Assembly (NCBI GenBank): GCA_002256345.1
Contig: NKIY01000004.1
Coordinates: 203,876-267,875, forward strand
Direction of reading: 5' to 3'
Source: Bradyrhizobiaceae bacterium PARB1
GTDB lineage: Bacteria > Pseudomonadota > Alphaproteobacteria > Rhizobiales > Xanthobacteraceae
Length of the DNA stretch: 64,000 nt
Shown: positions 9,703 through 17,311 of the stretch, in pieces
Layout of the letters: every line of letters begins with the position of its first letter
Position numbering within the stretch: position 1 is the first letter of the stretch
Made by a program: the position numbers and the translations under genes
The notes under the pieces: model-generated
What the model was told of the DNA's origin: nothing
Database searches by the model: none
The model's input: the letters and a program-made list of their open reading frames with translations, nothing else

Positions 9703-10596
9703 TCAGAGATCCAGGGGGTGCGGCGAGGCGACAGGATCGATCCGGCACGCACCCGTGACGGCCGAACAGGCACGGTCGATGATGGCAAGCTTGACCGCCT
9801 GCGCCGCCGCATATTCGCGCCAGAAGCCGTGCGAGATCCAGAGCACCGGCCGGTCGCCGCCGTTTTCCCAGCCGAGGCTGCCCATGGCCTCCGCCTCGCG
9901 CAGCTTGCGCATCAGGTGGCTGCGTGACAGCGGAAGCGCGCCGGTCAACTGATCCAGCGACGCAATGCCGGTCGGGATGCGGCCGGCAGCGGGGTCGACC
10001 TGCGGAATACTGGTCATGATGCGGTCCATGACAATGCCGCCGCCATTCAGCCAGGTGAACAATGCGAAAGTGCCGGCCGGCTCCCGGATCGAGGGCGTCG
10101 TCAGCAGGGCGTCTGCGATCAGCGGCTGAACGCGAGCCAGAACACCGGCGTCGGCGCTTGCCGCCTGTACCCGCGCGCCATCGTCGAGACCGTCGAGCGT
10201 CGCGAGATGCAGCATGAGCCAGCCGCCGATCTGCCGCAGACTCTCCTCGCCCGGCACCACAGGCCGCGTGCGCCGGTCGCGCGCATCGTCCACCGGGTGC
10301 GCCAGCCCGTATTGCACCATCTCCTTGATGAAAGCGTGGGCCGTATTGCGGCTCGCAACCTTGTGGCGCGCCACGAGGTTCAGGAAGTCGCTGAACACGA
10401 TGCGGCGGTGCTCGCTGCGGAAATAGAGCCCGAGCGCCGCATGCGCCATCAACCAGCGCTGTTGTGTCGCAAAAACCGATGTCGGCCGCGGATCGGCTTC
10501 AAATGCGCCGACGAGCGCGCCCGATTGCCGCCGGATGAGATCCGGAAGACGCGCATGATCGACGATCTGATCGAAGCTCAGGACGACGGGAGCCAT
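9703..10596 (-). CDS. Uncharacterised protein, possible winged-helix DNA-binding protein
   Basis: A 297-residue soluble protein I do not recognise by name. I chose ATG 10596; an in-frame TTG five codons upstream (10611) is possible but has no better ribosome site. Two segments resemble helix-turn-helix units: about residues 60-110 (SDFLNLVARHKVASRNTAHA followed by EMVQYGLAHPVDD, like a MarR-type recognition helix and wing) and about 215-250 (SLDQLTGALPLSRSHLMRKL followed by REAEAMGSLGW). This suggests a duplicated winged-helix regulator, but it is a reading of pattern only. It has no signal peptide or membrane segment. It is a lone minus-strand gene, about 120 bases downstream of catC on the same strand, so it could be read from the cat operon. 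A regulatory role for the cat genes or the TPS operon is untested. Confidence 0.7.
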   Translation of the reverse strand: MAPVVLSFDQIVDHARLPDLIRRQSGALVGAFEADPRPTSVFATQQRWLMAHAALGLYFRSEHRRIVFSDFLNLVARHKVASRNTAHAFIKEMVQYGLAHPVDDARDRRTRPVVPGEESLRQIGGWLMLHLATLDGLDDGARVQAASADAGVLARVQPLIADALLTTPSIREPAGTFALFTWLNGGGIVMDRIMTSIPQVDPAAGRIPTGIASLDQLTGALPLSRSHLMRKLREAEAMGSLGWENGGDRPVLWISHGFWREYAAAQAVKLAIIDRACSAVTGACRIDPVASPHPLDL

Positions 10597-10714
10597 TTTT
10601 CGTGCACGCAATCCTCAATCGGCAATGCCAGATAGCATCACTTCCGATTGTCGTCTCGCGTAAGCGCCGTGCTGCGCCCCCGGGAAGGTGTTATTTCCGA
10701 ACTCTCCGCGGACC

Positions 10715-11005
10715 CTACCTGTCGTCCTCATGAATGGAGGAGGGATGACGGCACAGCGGGGTCACTTCGATGCGCATGAATGGAAAAAGCGGCAGGCTCG
10801 ACAGGAGGTCGTGCAGTTCTTCGTTGCCACTCACATCGAAGATGCTGACATTGGCGTACTGCCCGGCGATCCGCCACAGATGACGCCATTTTCCGGAACG
10901 CTGCAGGTCCTGCGCGCGCTCCCGCTCGGTTGTCTTCAGTTGCTCGACGGTTTCCGCAGCGATCGTCGCCGGAATATGAACATCCATTCGCACCTGGAAA
11001 AGCAT
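10715..11005 (-). CDS. catC: Muconolactone Delta-isomerase
   Basis: Isomerises (+)-muconolactone to 3-oxoadipate enol-lactone in the catechol branch of the beta-ketoadipate pathway, in the cytoplasm. The 96-residue length is that of the CatC family, which forms decamers of ferredoxin-like subunits. Family features include the start MLFQVRMDVHIP, the ERERAQDLQRSGKWRHLWR segment (residues about 27-45), and YANVSIFDV followed by LHDLLSSLPLFPFM near the C-terminus. It lies 3 bases after catB, so the two are co-translated or closely coupled. The C-terminus (HPSSIHEDDR) is the usual short hydrophilic tail. Confidence 0.95.
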   Translation of the reverse strand: MLFQVRMDVHIPATIAAETVEQLKTTERERAQDLQRSGKWRHLWRIAGQYANVSIFDVSGNEELHDLLSSLPLFPFMRIEVTPLCRHPSSIHEDDR

Positions 11006-11008
11006 CGA

Positions 11009-12184
11009 TCAGACTCCCGTTGCTGCGGCTGCCGACCGGGTGCGCGGCACGATGCCATCGCGGCGGAAGAAGTCGACGCGGTCCATGTCCAGCTCGACAC
11101 CGATGCCCGGGACCGTCGGGACTTCGAGCGCGAAGTCGCCATAGCGCAGCGGCGTTGCGAGGATCTCCTCGGTCAGAAGCAGCGGCCCGAACAGCTCGGT
11201 GCCCCATGCCAGTTTGGGCAGCACGGAGAAGACCTGCGCCGACGCGGCGGTGCCCACGCCTCCCTCCAGCATCGTGCCGCCATAGAGGCCGAGACCGGCC
11301 GCCTCGCCGATCGCGGCCATTCTGGCTGTATCGTAGAGGCCGCCTGCCTGATTGATCTTCAGTGCGAACACATCCGCGACGCCGCGTGCGGCAATGTCGA
11401 AAGCGTCCCTCACACCATGCAGGGCTTCGTCGGCCATGATGGCAACGGCAAAGCGGCCGCTGAGGCGTGCCTGGGCGCCGCGATCGTCGCGCGAAAGCGG
11501 CTGCTCGATCAGATCCACCCCGGCTGCCTCCAGCGCCGGAATGCCGCGCCGCGCATCGACTTCGCTCCACGCCTGGTTCACATCGACGCGCACGCTGGCG
11601 CGATCGCCGAGGGCGCGCTTGATGGCGGCGACATGCGCCACATCATCGTTCACCGATCGCAGGCCGATCTTGAGCTTGAAAATATTGTGCCGGCGCGCAT
11701 CGAGCATCCGCTCGGCTTCCTCGATGTCGCGGGCCGTATCGCCGCTCGCCAGGGTCCAGGCCACCGGCAGCGTCTTGTGCTGGCGACCGCCCAGGAGTTC
11801 GGACACCGGCAGGCCGAGCCGTTTGCCGAGCGCATCGAGCAGCGCGGTTTCCACGGCGCAAGTCGCAAAGCGGTTCCCTTTGACCCGCTGCTTCACCCGC
11901 CCCATCAGTGCCGCGACGCGCGATGCATCTTCGCCGATGATCGTCGGCGCAATATAGGTGTCGACGGTCAGCTTGATGCCTTCGGGGCTCTCCTCGCCAT
12001 AGCTGAGGCCGCCGATGGTCGTTCCCTCGCCGATGCCAACCGTTCCATCGGAGCAACAGATCATCACCAGAACCAGCGTCTGGCTGTTCATCGTATGCAT
12101 CGACAGCTTGTGTGGGCGGATGGTCGGAACATCGACCAGTATGGTCTCGACCGTATCGACCCGGGCTTCGACTTGCGCGCTCAT
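11009..12184 (-). CDS. catB: Muconate cycloisomerase
   Basis: Cycloisomerises cis,cis-muconate to muconolactone (enolase superfamily, MLE subgroup). The protein is 391 residues from ATG 12184, which has AGGAAG nine bases upstream; an ATG nine bases earlier (12193) sits too close to that site. The catalytic set is complete: the KxK pair K170/K172 in FKLKIG, metal ligands D201 (VDVNQAW), E227 (LIEQPL) and D252 (ADEAL), and general base K276 (ALKINQAGG). These fall three residues after the numbering I recall for the Pseudomonas enzyme. It sits between a Bug receptor gene (170 bases upstream) and catC (3 bases downstream), all on the minus strand. No catA is in the window, so the muconate source is elsewhere or outside the cell. 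Confidence 0.95.
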   Translation of the reverse strand: MSAQVEARVDTVETILVDVPTIRPHKLSMHTMNSQTLVLVMICCSDGTVGIGEGTTIGGLSYGEESPEGIKLTVDTYIAPTIIGEDASRVAALMGRVKQRVKGNRFATCAVETALLDALGKRLGLPVSELLGGRQHKTLPVAWTLASGDTARDIEEAERMLDARRHNIFKLKIGLRSVNDDVAHVAAIKRALGDRASVRVDVNQAWSEVDARRGIPALEAAGVDLIEQPLSRDDRGAQARLSGRFAVAIMADEALHGVRDAFDIAARGVADVFALKINQAGGLYDTARMAAIGEAAGLGLYGGTMLEGGVGTAASAQVFSVLPKLAWGTELFGPLLLTEEILATPLRYGDFALEVPTVPGIGVELDMDRVDFFRRDGIVPRTRSAAAATGV

Positions 12185-12206
12185 GAATTGCATCTTCCTG
12201 TTATCC

Positions 12207-12244
12207 GGCGGCGTCTTGCGGCGAGGTCTGCGGGAGACGCCGCC
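12207..12244. terminator. Perfect 10-bp inverted repeat between the Bug gene and catB
   Basis: GGCGGCGTCT (12207-12216) and AGACGCCGCC (12235-12244) form a perfect stem with an 18-base loop in the leader between the upstream receptor gene and catB. No U-tract follows. It could act as an attenuator or as an mRNA-stabilising hairpin that sets unequal expression of receptor and enzymes. Confidence 0.45.
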
Positions 12245-12354
12245 GCAATGGGTGCGGCTTGCTTGCGGACAAGCGGGCAGCGTGACGCCGGCAGCGGCCG
12301 GAACGCCTCATGACCGCTGACCGTTGCCATGACGGCGCGAACGCCGCCGTTGCC

Positions 12355-13353
12355 TTACTGGCTGCCACGAACGCCGGCGGCATCCACGATCAGCTTCCAC
12401 TTGGCGTTTTCTTTCGCCAGATGATCGGCCAGTTCCTGGCGCGACGACGCGATCACGCGGCCGCTGACATCGGCAAACCGCCGCTGCACGTCGGGATCGG
12501 CAAGCACCTTGCGCAGGTCGGCGCTGATCCGTTCCGCCAATGCGGGAGGCATGCCGCCGGGGCCGAAAATGGCCCACCAGTTGCCGAGTTCGAAGCCCGG
12601 GACGCCGGACTCATCGATCGTCGGGACATCCGGCAATGCGACGATCCGCTCTTTTGTCGTTACCGCAATCGCCCTCAAGCTCCCCCCCTGCACCTGCGGC
12701 AGCGCGGTGGATGCATTGTCGAACATCAGATCGATGCGGCCCGCCATGAGATCGGTCAGTGCCGGCGACGAACCGCGATACGGCACATGCGTCAGTTCAA
12801 CATTGGCCTTCTGGCGGAATACTTCTGCGGCGAGATGGAGGGACGAACCGATACCGGCCGAGCCATAGGTGGCGCCGCCGGACTTGGCCTTTTCCTTTGC
12901 GAACGCGATAAGGTCACGGATGTTCTTGATCGGCGACGACGGCGCGACCAGCACGACATTCGGCGTTTCGAGCGCGAGAGTCAGCGGCGTCAGATCCTTC
13001 ATCGGATCATATGGCATGGACTTGAACAGCCACGGGTTCACGGCAACGGCGATCGAGCCGAGCACCAGCGTGTAGCCATCCGGGGCGCTCTTTGCCGCGG
13101 CGCCGACGCCGATATTCGAGCCCGCTCCGCCGCGGTTCTCGACAACCACCTGCTGTCCGTAGATCTGGCCGAGCTTGTCGGCAATGGTCCGGCCAATGAT
13201 GTCAGCGGCCCCACCGGCGGCGAACGGTACGATCAACAGGATGGGCTTGGTCGGGTATTCCTGCGCGACGCTTGGCGTTGCGCCGGCGAGAACGAGCGAA
13301 CCTGCCAGCGCCGCGCGGGCCGTGCCGGAGACGAAAGAGCGTCGAGAAATCAT
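12355..13353 (-). CDS. Bug-family (TctC-type) periplasmic solute-binding protein
   Basis: Extracytoplasmic receptor of 332 residues. Its N-terminus (MISRRSFVSGTARAALAG...TPSVAQEYP) looks like a Tat signal with the twin arginines at 4-5 and cleavage after AQ near residue 31. The mature part has family hallmarks: YPTKPILLIVPFAAGGAADIIGR at the start, the VVENRGGAGSNIG segment, and PDGYTLVLGS. Bug receptors bind small carboxylates, often aromatic or dicarboxylic acids, and work with TctA/TctB membrane partners; none is found in this window. Its position upstream of catB-catC and opposite a LysR gene suggests a ligand that enters the catechol branch, such as muconate, a muconolactone or an aromatic acid. 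This ligand assignment is inference only. Confidence 0.92.
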   Translation of the reverse strand: MISRRSFVSGTARAALAGSLVLAGATPSVAQEYPTKPILLIVPFAAGGAADIIGRTIADKLGQIYGQQVVVENRGGAGSNIGVGAAAKSAPDGYTLVLGSIAVAVNPWLFKSMPYDPMKDLTPLTLALETPNVVLVAPSSPIKNIRDLIAFAKEKAKSGGATYGSAGIGSSLHLAAEVFRQKANVELTHVPYRGSSPALTDLMAGRIDLMFDNASTALPQVQGGSLRAIAVTTKERIVALPDVPTIDESGVPGFELGNWWAIFGPGGMPPALAERISADLRKVLADPDVQRRFADVSGRVIASSRQELADHLAKENAKWKLIVDAAGVRGSQ

Positions 13354-13455
13354 GGATTAAAGACCTCACCTGCGATTGTTCGAGAAACGGCATGGCCGCC
13401 GCTCCCTCCTGTTGGGGCCGGACGTTGCCACGACCAGCGCAATAGGCCAACACAC

Positions 13456-13493
13456 TTGAAACTATCGATCCGATCGTAAATTATAATCGCGCA
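13456..13493. promoter_or_regulatory. Divergent LysR-type operator/promoter region
   Basis: The 140-base gap between the Bug and LysR genes holds CGATC-C-GATCG (13466-13476), a palindrome inside TA-N12-TA, a plausible LysR binding site. TATAAT at 13482-13487 ends only six bases before the LysR ATG. If it is the -10 element, the LysR transcript would be leaderless or nearly so. A TTGAAA at 13456-13461 is a possible -35 but is spaced 20 bases away. Confidence 0.45.
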
Positions 13494-14387
13494 ATGGACC
13501 CCCGGCGTCTCAGCTATTTCCTGTCAGTTGCCGCACACGGCCGGATGGCCAAGGCCGCGGATGCACTTGGCGTGGCCCAGCCCACGCTTTCCCAACAGAT
13601 TCGCGCGCTCGAGCAGGATCTGGGGACGGTACTGTTCAACCGTACGCCGCAAGGGATGCAATTGACCGAAACCGGGCGCGCACTGCGCGAGCATGCTCAG
13701 CGCCTCATGGTACAGACGGAAGCAGCCCGGATTGCGATCGCCGAACTCGAAGGCGGCATGACGGGGACGCTCCGCATCGGCATCATCCATACCTACAGCA
13801 CCGCGTTTCTGCCGAAGATGATCGCCAGTTTCGGGCAGAAATATCCAGGAGTCCGCCTCGACGTCGAGATCGGAAATGCGCTTGATGTCGAACGGCGGAT
13901 CTTGTCGGGACATCTCGATCTCGCGATCGCGTTCGACCCTGCACAACATTCAGAGCTGGGCATTGATCGCCTCTTCGAAGAACGTCTTGTTCTCGTGCGC
14001 GCCAAAATGCGTGAGCGACCGCCGCAGCAATCCATTCCGCTCATCGCTCTCTCTGGACAACCGCTGGCTCTCTTGAAGACGACCTTCGCAACGCGCCGCA
14101 TCCTCGACCAATCCTTGCCCGAAGGTATGGTGCTCGACATCCGGGTTGAGATGGACTCGGTCGAAGCTCTGATTGAACTCGCGAAGTCCGGAGGACTGCC
14201 AACGATCCTGGCGGACCGCAGCCTGACAGGCCGACGCGATCTGGAATTGCTGCCGATCGGCCCGCCCTGGATTCGCCGGTCGGGAGCCATTCTCTGGGAT
14301 GCGCATCGCTACCAGACAGCCGCCGCACGCGCCTTCATGCGTATTGCCAGCGAAACAACGCGGCCCCTGCGAAGCCCCGAAAACTAG
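13494..14387 (+). CDS. LysR-family transcriptional regulator (next to Bug-catB-catC)
   Basis: A 297-residue LTTR. Residues 1-60 form the N-terminal winged helix-turn-helix (MDPRRLSYFLSVAAHGRMAK then AADALGVAQPTLSQQIRALE). From about residue 90 (GTLRIGIIHTYSTAFLPKMI) it has the two-lobed periplasmic-binding-like effector domain. It is transcribed away from the Bug-catB-catC operon, the normal geometry for an LTTR that activates its neighbours with a pathway intermediate such as muconate as coinducer. The effector domain reads more like CynR/generic LTTR than the best-known CatR sequences, so the exact ligand is open. No Shine-Dalgarno is apparent before the ATG, in line with the possible leaderless start. 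Confidence 0.92.
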   Translation: MDPRRLSYFLSVAAHGRMAKAADALGVAQPTLSQQIRALEQDLGTVLFNRTPQGMQLTETGRALREHAQRLMVQTEAARIAIAELEGGMTGTLRIGIIHTYSTAFLPKMIASFGQKYPGVRLDVEIGNALDVERRILSGHLDLAIAFDPAQHSELGIDRLFEERLVLVRAKMRERPPQQSIPLIALSGQPLALLKTTFATRRILDQSLPEGMVLDIRVEMDSVEALIELAKSGGLPTILADRSLTGRRDLELLPIGPPWIRRSGAILWDAHRYQTAAARAFMRIASETTRPLRSPEN

Positions 14388-14565
14388 AGCGCTGTTGGGG
14401 CGTCAGCACTCCTTGGAGGGCCATAGCCAGTGGTGACGCTCTCTTCTTTCTGGACGGCCCGCGTCCACGGTACACCGACCACGGCACGCAATCTGGCACA
14501 TGGGAGACCGCTCAGAGTGCATTTCCCACACCCACGAGACTCAGGCGCACTGGACGACTCGCACA

Positions 14566-15765
14566 TCAGTAGGTCTCCACGTGATAGCGTCCGGCCTCGC
14601 GCATCTCATTCTTGAGGCGCGACCAATCCAGGTGTGCTGCTGTGCAGACCTCGGCGAATGCTTCCTCGACCCCGGCCTCCATTCCCTTGAGGCCGCACAG
14701 GTAGACATGGGTCGCCTGGCTTCGGAGCAACGAAGCCACATTTCCGCCCTGCCCGCGAATGCCATCCTGAACATAGACACGGTCCTGACCGGGCACGCGC
14801 GAATAGCAAAGGTGCTGCGTCAGCAGCTTGCCGGGCACGCGCTGCAGCGGCCCGAAATACGGCAACTCCTCCGGACGCCGCGCGCCGAAGAAAAGAACGA
14901 GACTTCCCGGCGCATCCGGCATGGCGCGCCGCCGCCGCTCGGTGAAGCCGCGGAACGGCGCAGAGCCGGTCCCGGTGCAGATCATGATGATGTTAGCCGC
15001 AGGATCGTCCGGCATGAGGAATGTTGCACCAAACGGGCCGGTCACTTCGACCTTCGCCCCGCGCGGGAGGTCGCACAGATAGTTCGAGCAGATGCCGCCT
15101 TCCTCGCGTTTGACCGTCAGCGCGAGATTGTTGGCGTTCGGCTTCTCTCCGCCACGCGGCGACGCAACGGAGTAAAGACGTGCGACATGGGGCCGACCAT
15201 TCGCATCGACGCCAGGAGCGACGATCCCGATGCTTTGCCCCTCGAGAACCGGGAACGGAAGCTGTCCGAAATCAATAATGATGTGCCGCACGTCGGAGGA
15301 CGCTCCCTCGGCGGTGAGTCTGAAATTGCCCGTCACGGTGGCCGTCGCGGGCTTGACGCGGTTGTAAAGATTCACTGTCGGCTTGCTGGCCGATCGTGGC
15401 GCGACCGGTTTGCCTCCCAGACCCTTGCGAGCCTCATCGAGAAGCGCGCTGACTTCGTCTTCCAGGGCCTCGACGGCTTCCGAGGTTGACGATGCATCCG
15501 CGGCAATCTCTTCCTGTTTCGGAAGTTCCTCCCACGAATACTGTTCTTCCAGGGAATAGGGCTTGGACACCACGCGCCAGTTGTCGATCGATCCCGTCGG
15601 GCACGGCGAGATGCAATCCATGCAATGATTGCAGATCGTTGCATCGACGACATAGTTATTGCCGTCATGCGTCACTGCATCGACCGGGCACGTTTCCTCG
15701 CACGTATTGCACCGGATGCAGATTTCGGGATCGATGAGATGCTGCTTGATAACTGCGATGGTCAT
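14566..15765 (-). CDS. boxA: Benzoyl-CoA 2,3-epoxidase reductase component
   Basis: NADPH-dependent reductase that passes electrons to the BoxB diiron epoxidase. The 399 residues comprise an N-terminal two-[4Fe-4S] ferredoxin module with cysteines at 16, 19, 22, 26 and 45, 48, 51, 55. A linker rich in acidic residues follows (about 70-110), then a ferredoxin-NADP reductase module: FAD-binding region near [11 protein letters not shown] and nucleotide-binding [13 protein letters not shown]. The chain ends in tyrosine (HVETY) as in FNR proteins. It is the last gene of boxC-boxB-boxA, 60 bases after boxB with a strong hairpin between them. Its stop faces the stop of the upstream LysR gene across 178 bases. 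Fusion of ferredoxin and FNR in this order is the hallmark of BoxA. Confidence 0.97.
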   Translation of the reverse strand: MTIAVIKQHLIDPEICIRCNTCEETCPVDAVTHDGNNYVVDATICNHCMDCISPCPTGSIDNWRVVSKPYSLEEQYSWEELPKQEEIAADASSTSEAVEALEDEVSALLDEARKGLGGKPVAPRSASKPTVNLYNRVKPATATVTGNFRLTAEGASSDVRHIIIDFGQLPFPVLEGQSIGIVAPGVDANGRPHVARLYSVASPRGGEKPNANNLALTVKREEGGICSNYLCDLPRGAKVEVTGPFGATFLMPDDPAANIIMICTGTGSAPFRGFTERRRRAMPDAPGSLVLFFGARRPEELPYFGPLQRVPGKLLTQHLCYSRVPGQDRVYVQDGIRGQGGNVASLLRSQATHVYLCGLKGMEAGVEEAFAEVCTAAHLDWSRLKNEMREAGRYHVETY

Positions 15766-15786
15766 CTGTTCGGCTCGCGTCGATGC

Positions 15787-15819
15787 GACGATCGCGGCTC
15801 ACTGTGAACCGCGATCGTC
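15787..15819. terminator. Strong hairpin between boxB and boxA
   Basis: A perfect 11-bp stem GACGATCGCGG / CCGCGATCGTC, extended after one mismatch by TCA/TGA, encloses a short loop. It fills most of the 60-base gap between boxB and boxA. There is no T-run, so it is more likely to be an mRNA-processing or stability element, or partial attenuator, than a full terminator. Confidence 0.5.
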
Positions 15820-15825
15820 CAGGGC

Positions 15826-17271
15826 TTATGCGGCGATCTTGACGTATTCGAAGTCGCCGGGCTTGTTGTCGATGCCGACCTTCGGCGGCGCGATCCAGTT
15901 CGCGAATTTGCCCGGCTCGCTCTCCGGTTTCATCAGCGAGGCGATGAAGTCGCCATCGGCCGCGGACGGCAGATAGTCGTCGCGCACCTTCTTCCAGTCG
16001 GCATCGCTCAGGATGATGCCCTTCGGTGTGGCCTGGACATTGGCGAACTCACCGATCTGACGATGGAAAGCGGTGTGCGGCAGCTCGAGACGGAAATTGA
16101 CGCCGGTCTTCTCGATCACCTTGTTCCAGCGCTCGACACCCTTGGCGCAGTCCTCGGTATAGTCGTCGCGCAGACGCATGTTGAGCGCCGTGAGGGCCGG
16201 CTCGTCCACCAGCGTGATCTGACCATTGACGAGCTTGAGGACCTTGTAGGTGTCGTTGGTCAACCGGTGGTCGTCGTCGATCTTGGTCTCCTGGAAGCGC
16301 CCCTTCAAACCCGAATTATAGAAATTCGCGGCATTGGTGGAGACTTCCGAGCCGAACAGATCGAGAGACAGTGAATAGTGCAGGTTCATCTTCTTCTGCA
16401 TGGTCGGCAGATCGATGACACCCAATGCGCGGACGCGATCGATCTCGTTCGGATCCTCGATACCGGCGGCCTTCATCGCATCGCAAGTCCGCTGGAGAAC
16501 CCGGCTGACGCCAGTCTCGCCGACGAACATATGATGCGCTTCCTCGGTCAGCATGAACCGGCAGGTGCGCGAGAGTGGATCGAAGCCCGATTGCGCCAGG
16601 CTCTCGAGCTGCATCTTGCCGTCACGATCGGTGAAGAACGTGAACATGAAGAATGACAACCAGTCCGGCGTCGCTTCGTTGAACGCACCAAGCATGCGCG
16701 GCGAGTCTTCATCGCCTGAACGGCGACGCAGAAGGTCGTCAGCTTCTTCGCGGCCATCGCGCCCGAAGTACTTTTGCAGCAGATACACCATTGCCCAAAG
16801 GTGGCGCCCTTCCTCGACATTCACCTGGAACAGGTTGCGCATGTCATAGAGAGACGGTGCAGTTTTGCCGAGATGACGTTGCTGTTCGACGGAGGCAGGC
16901 TCGGTATCGCCCTGCACGACCACGAGGCGGCGCAGCATGGCACGATACTCACCGGGGACTTCCTGCCACGCCTTCTCACCCTTGTGCTGGCCGAAGTTCA
17001 CCAGTCGCTGCTCATCCTGCGGCGCCAGAAGCACGCCCCAGCGATATTCGGGCATGCGGACATAGTCGAACTTCGCCCACCCCTTCGGATCGACGCTGAT
17101 CGCAGTGCGCAGATATACGAGAGACTCCTGGAAGCCTTCCGGCCCCATGTCGTTCCACCAGTCGAGATAGCCGGGGTGCCAGCCCTCAAGAGCTTTCAGC
17201 ACCTGACGATCCTCGGTCAAATTGACGTTGTTCGGAATTTTCGTGGTGTAGTCCACATTCATGATGTTCAT
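15826..17271 (-). CDS. boxB: Benzoyl-CoA 2,3-epoxidase, oxygenase component
   Basis: Class I diiron oxygenase that epoxidises benzoyl-CoA to 2,3-epoxybenzoyl-CoA with O2 and electrons from BoxA. The 481-residue length matches the family. Candidate iron ligands are visible: E124 (GDTEPAS), E153/E154 with H157 in NVEEGRH, and E243/E244 with H246/H247 in TEEAHHM, giving the two helix pairs of a four-helix-bundle diiron site. The ATG at 17271 has GAGGTC just upstream; a second Met follows four codons on. It lies 40 bases after boxC and 60 before boxA in one minus-strand operon. The identification is firm because of the box neighbours and the long conserved stretch around the diiron site. Confidence 0.97.
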   Translation of the reverse strand: MNIMNVDYTTKIPNNVNLTEDRQVLKALEGWHPGYLDWWNDMGPEGFQESLVYLRTAISVDPKGWAKFDYVRMPEYRWGVLLAPQDEQRLVNFGQHKGEKAWQEVPGEYRAMLRRLVVVQGDTEPASVEQQRHLGKTAPSLYDMRNLFQVNVEEGRHLWAMVYLLQKYFGRDGREEADDLLRRRSGDEDSPRMLGAFNEATPDWLSFFMFTFFTDRDGKMQLESLAQSGFDPLSRTCRFMLTEEAHHMFVGETGVSRVLQRTCDAMKAAGIEDPNEIDRVRALGVIDLPTMQKKMNLHYSLSLDLFGSEVSTNAANFYNSGLKGRFQETKIDDDHRLTNDTYKVLKLVNGQITLVDEPALTALNMRLRDDYTEDCAKGVERWNKVIEKTGVNFRLELPHTAFHRQIGEFANVQATPKGIILSDADWKKVRDDYLPSAADGDFIASLMKPESEPGKFANWIAPPKVGIDNKPGDFEYVKIAA

Positions 17272-17311
17272 GGCGACCTCCCGATGACTCTATTTCTGTT
17301 CTGAGCTGGCG

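Noticed and set aside
10688-12313. A 541-codon plus-strand open frame opposite catC-catB.
   Set aside because: Both catB and catC on the minus strand have complete catalytic and family motifs; the antisense frame spans both and shows only shadow composition.
13479-13493. AATTATAAT upstream of the LysR gene as another BoxR site.
   Set aside because: It shares the A/T half with the box operators but lacks the TGCA core, so a -10 element is the simpler reading.
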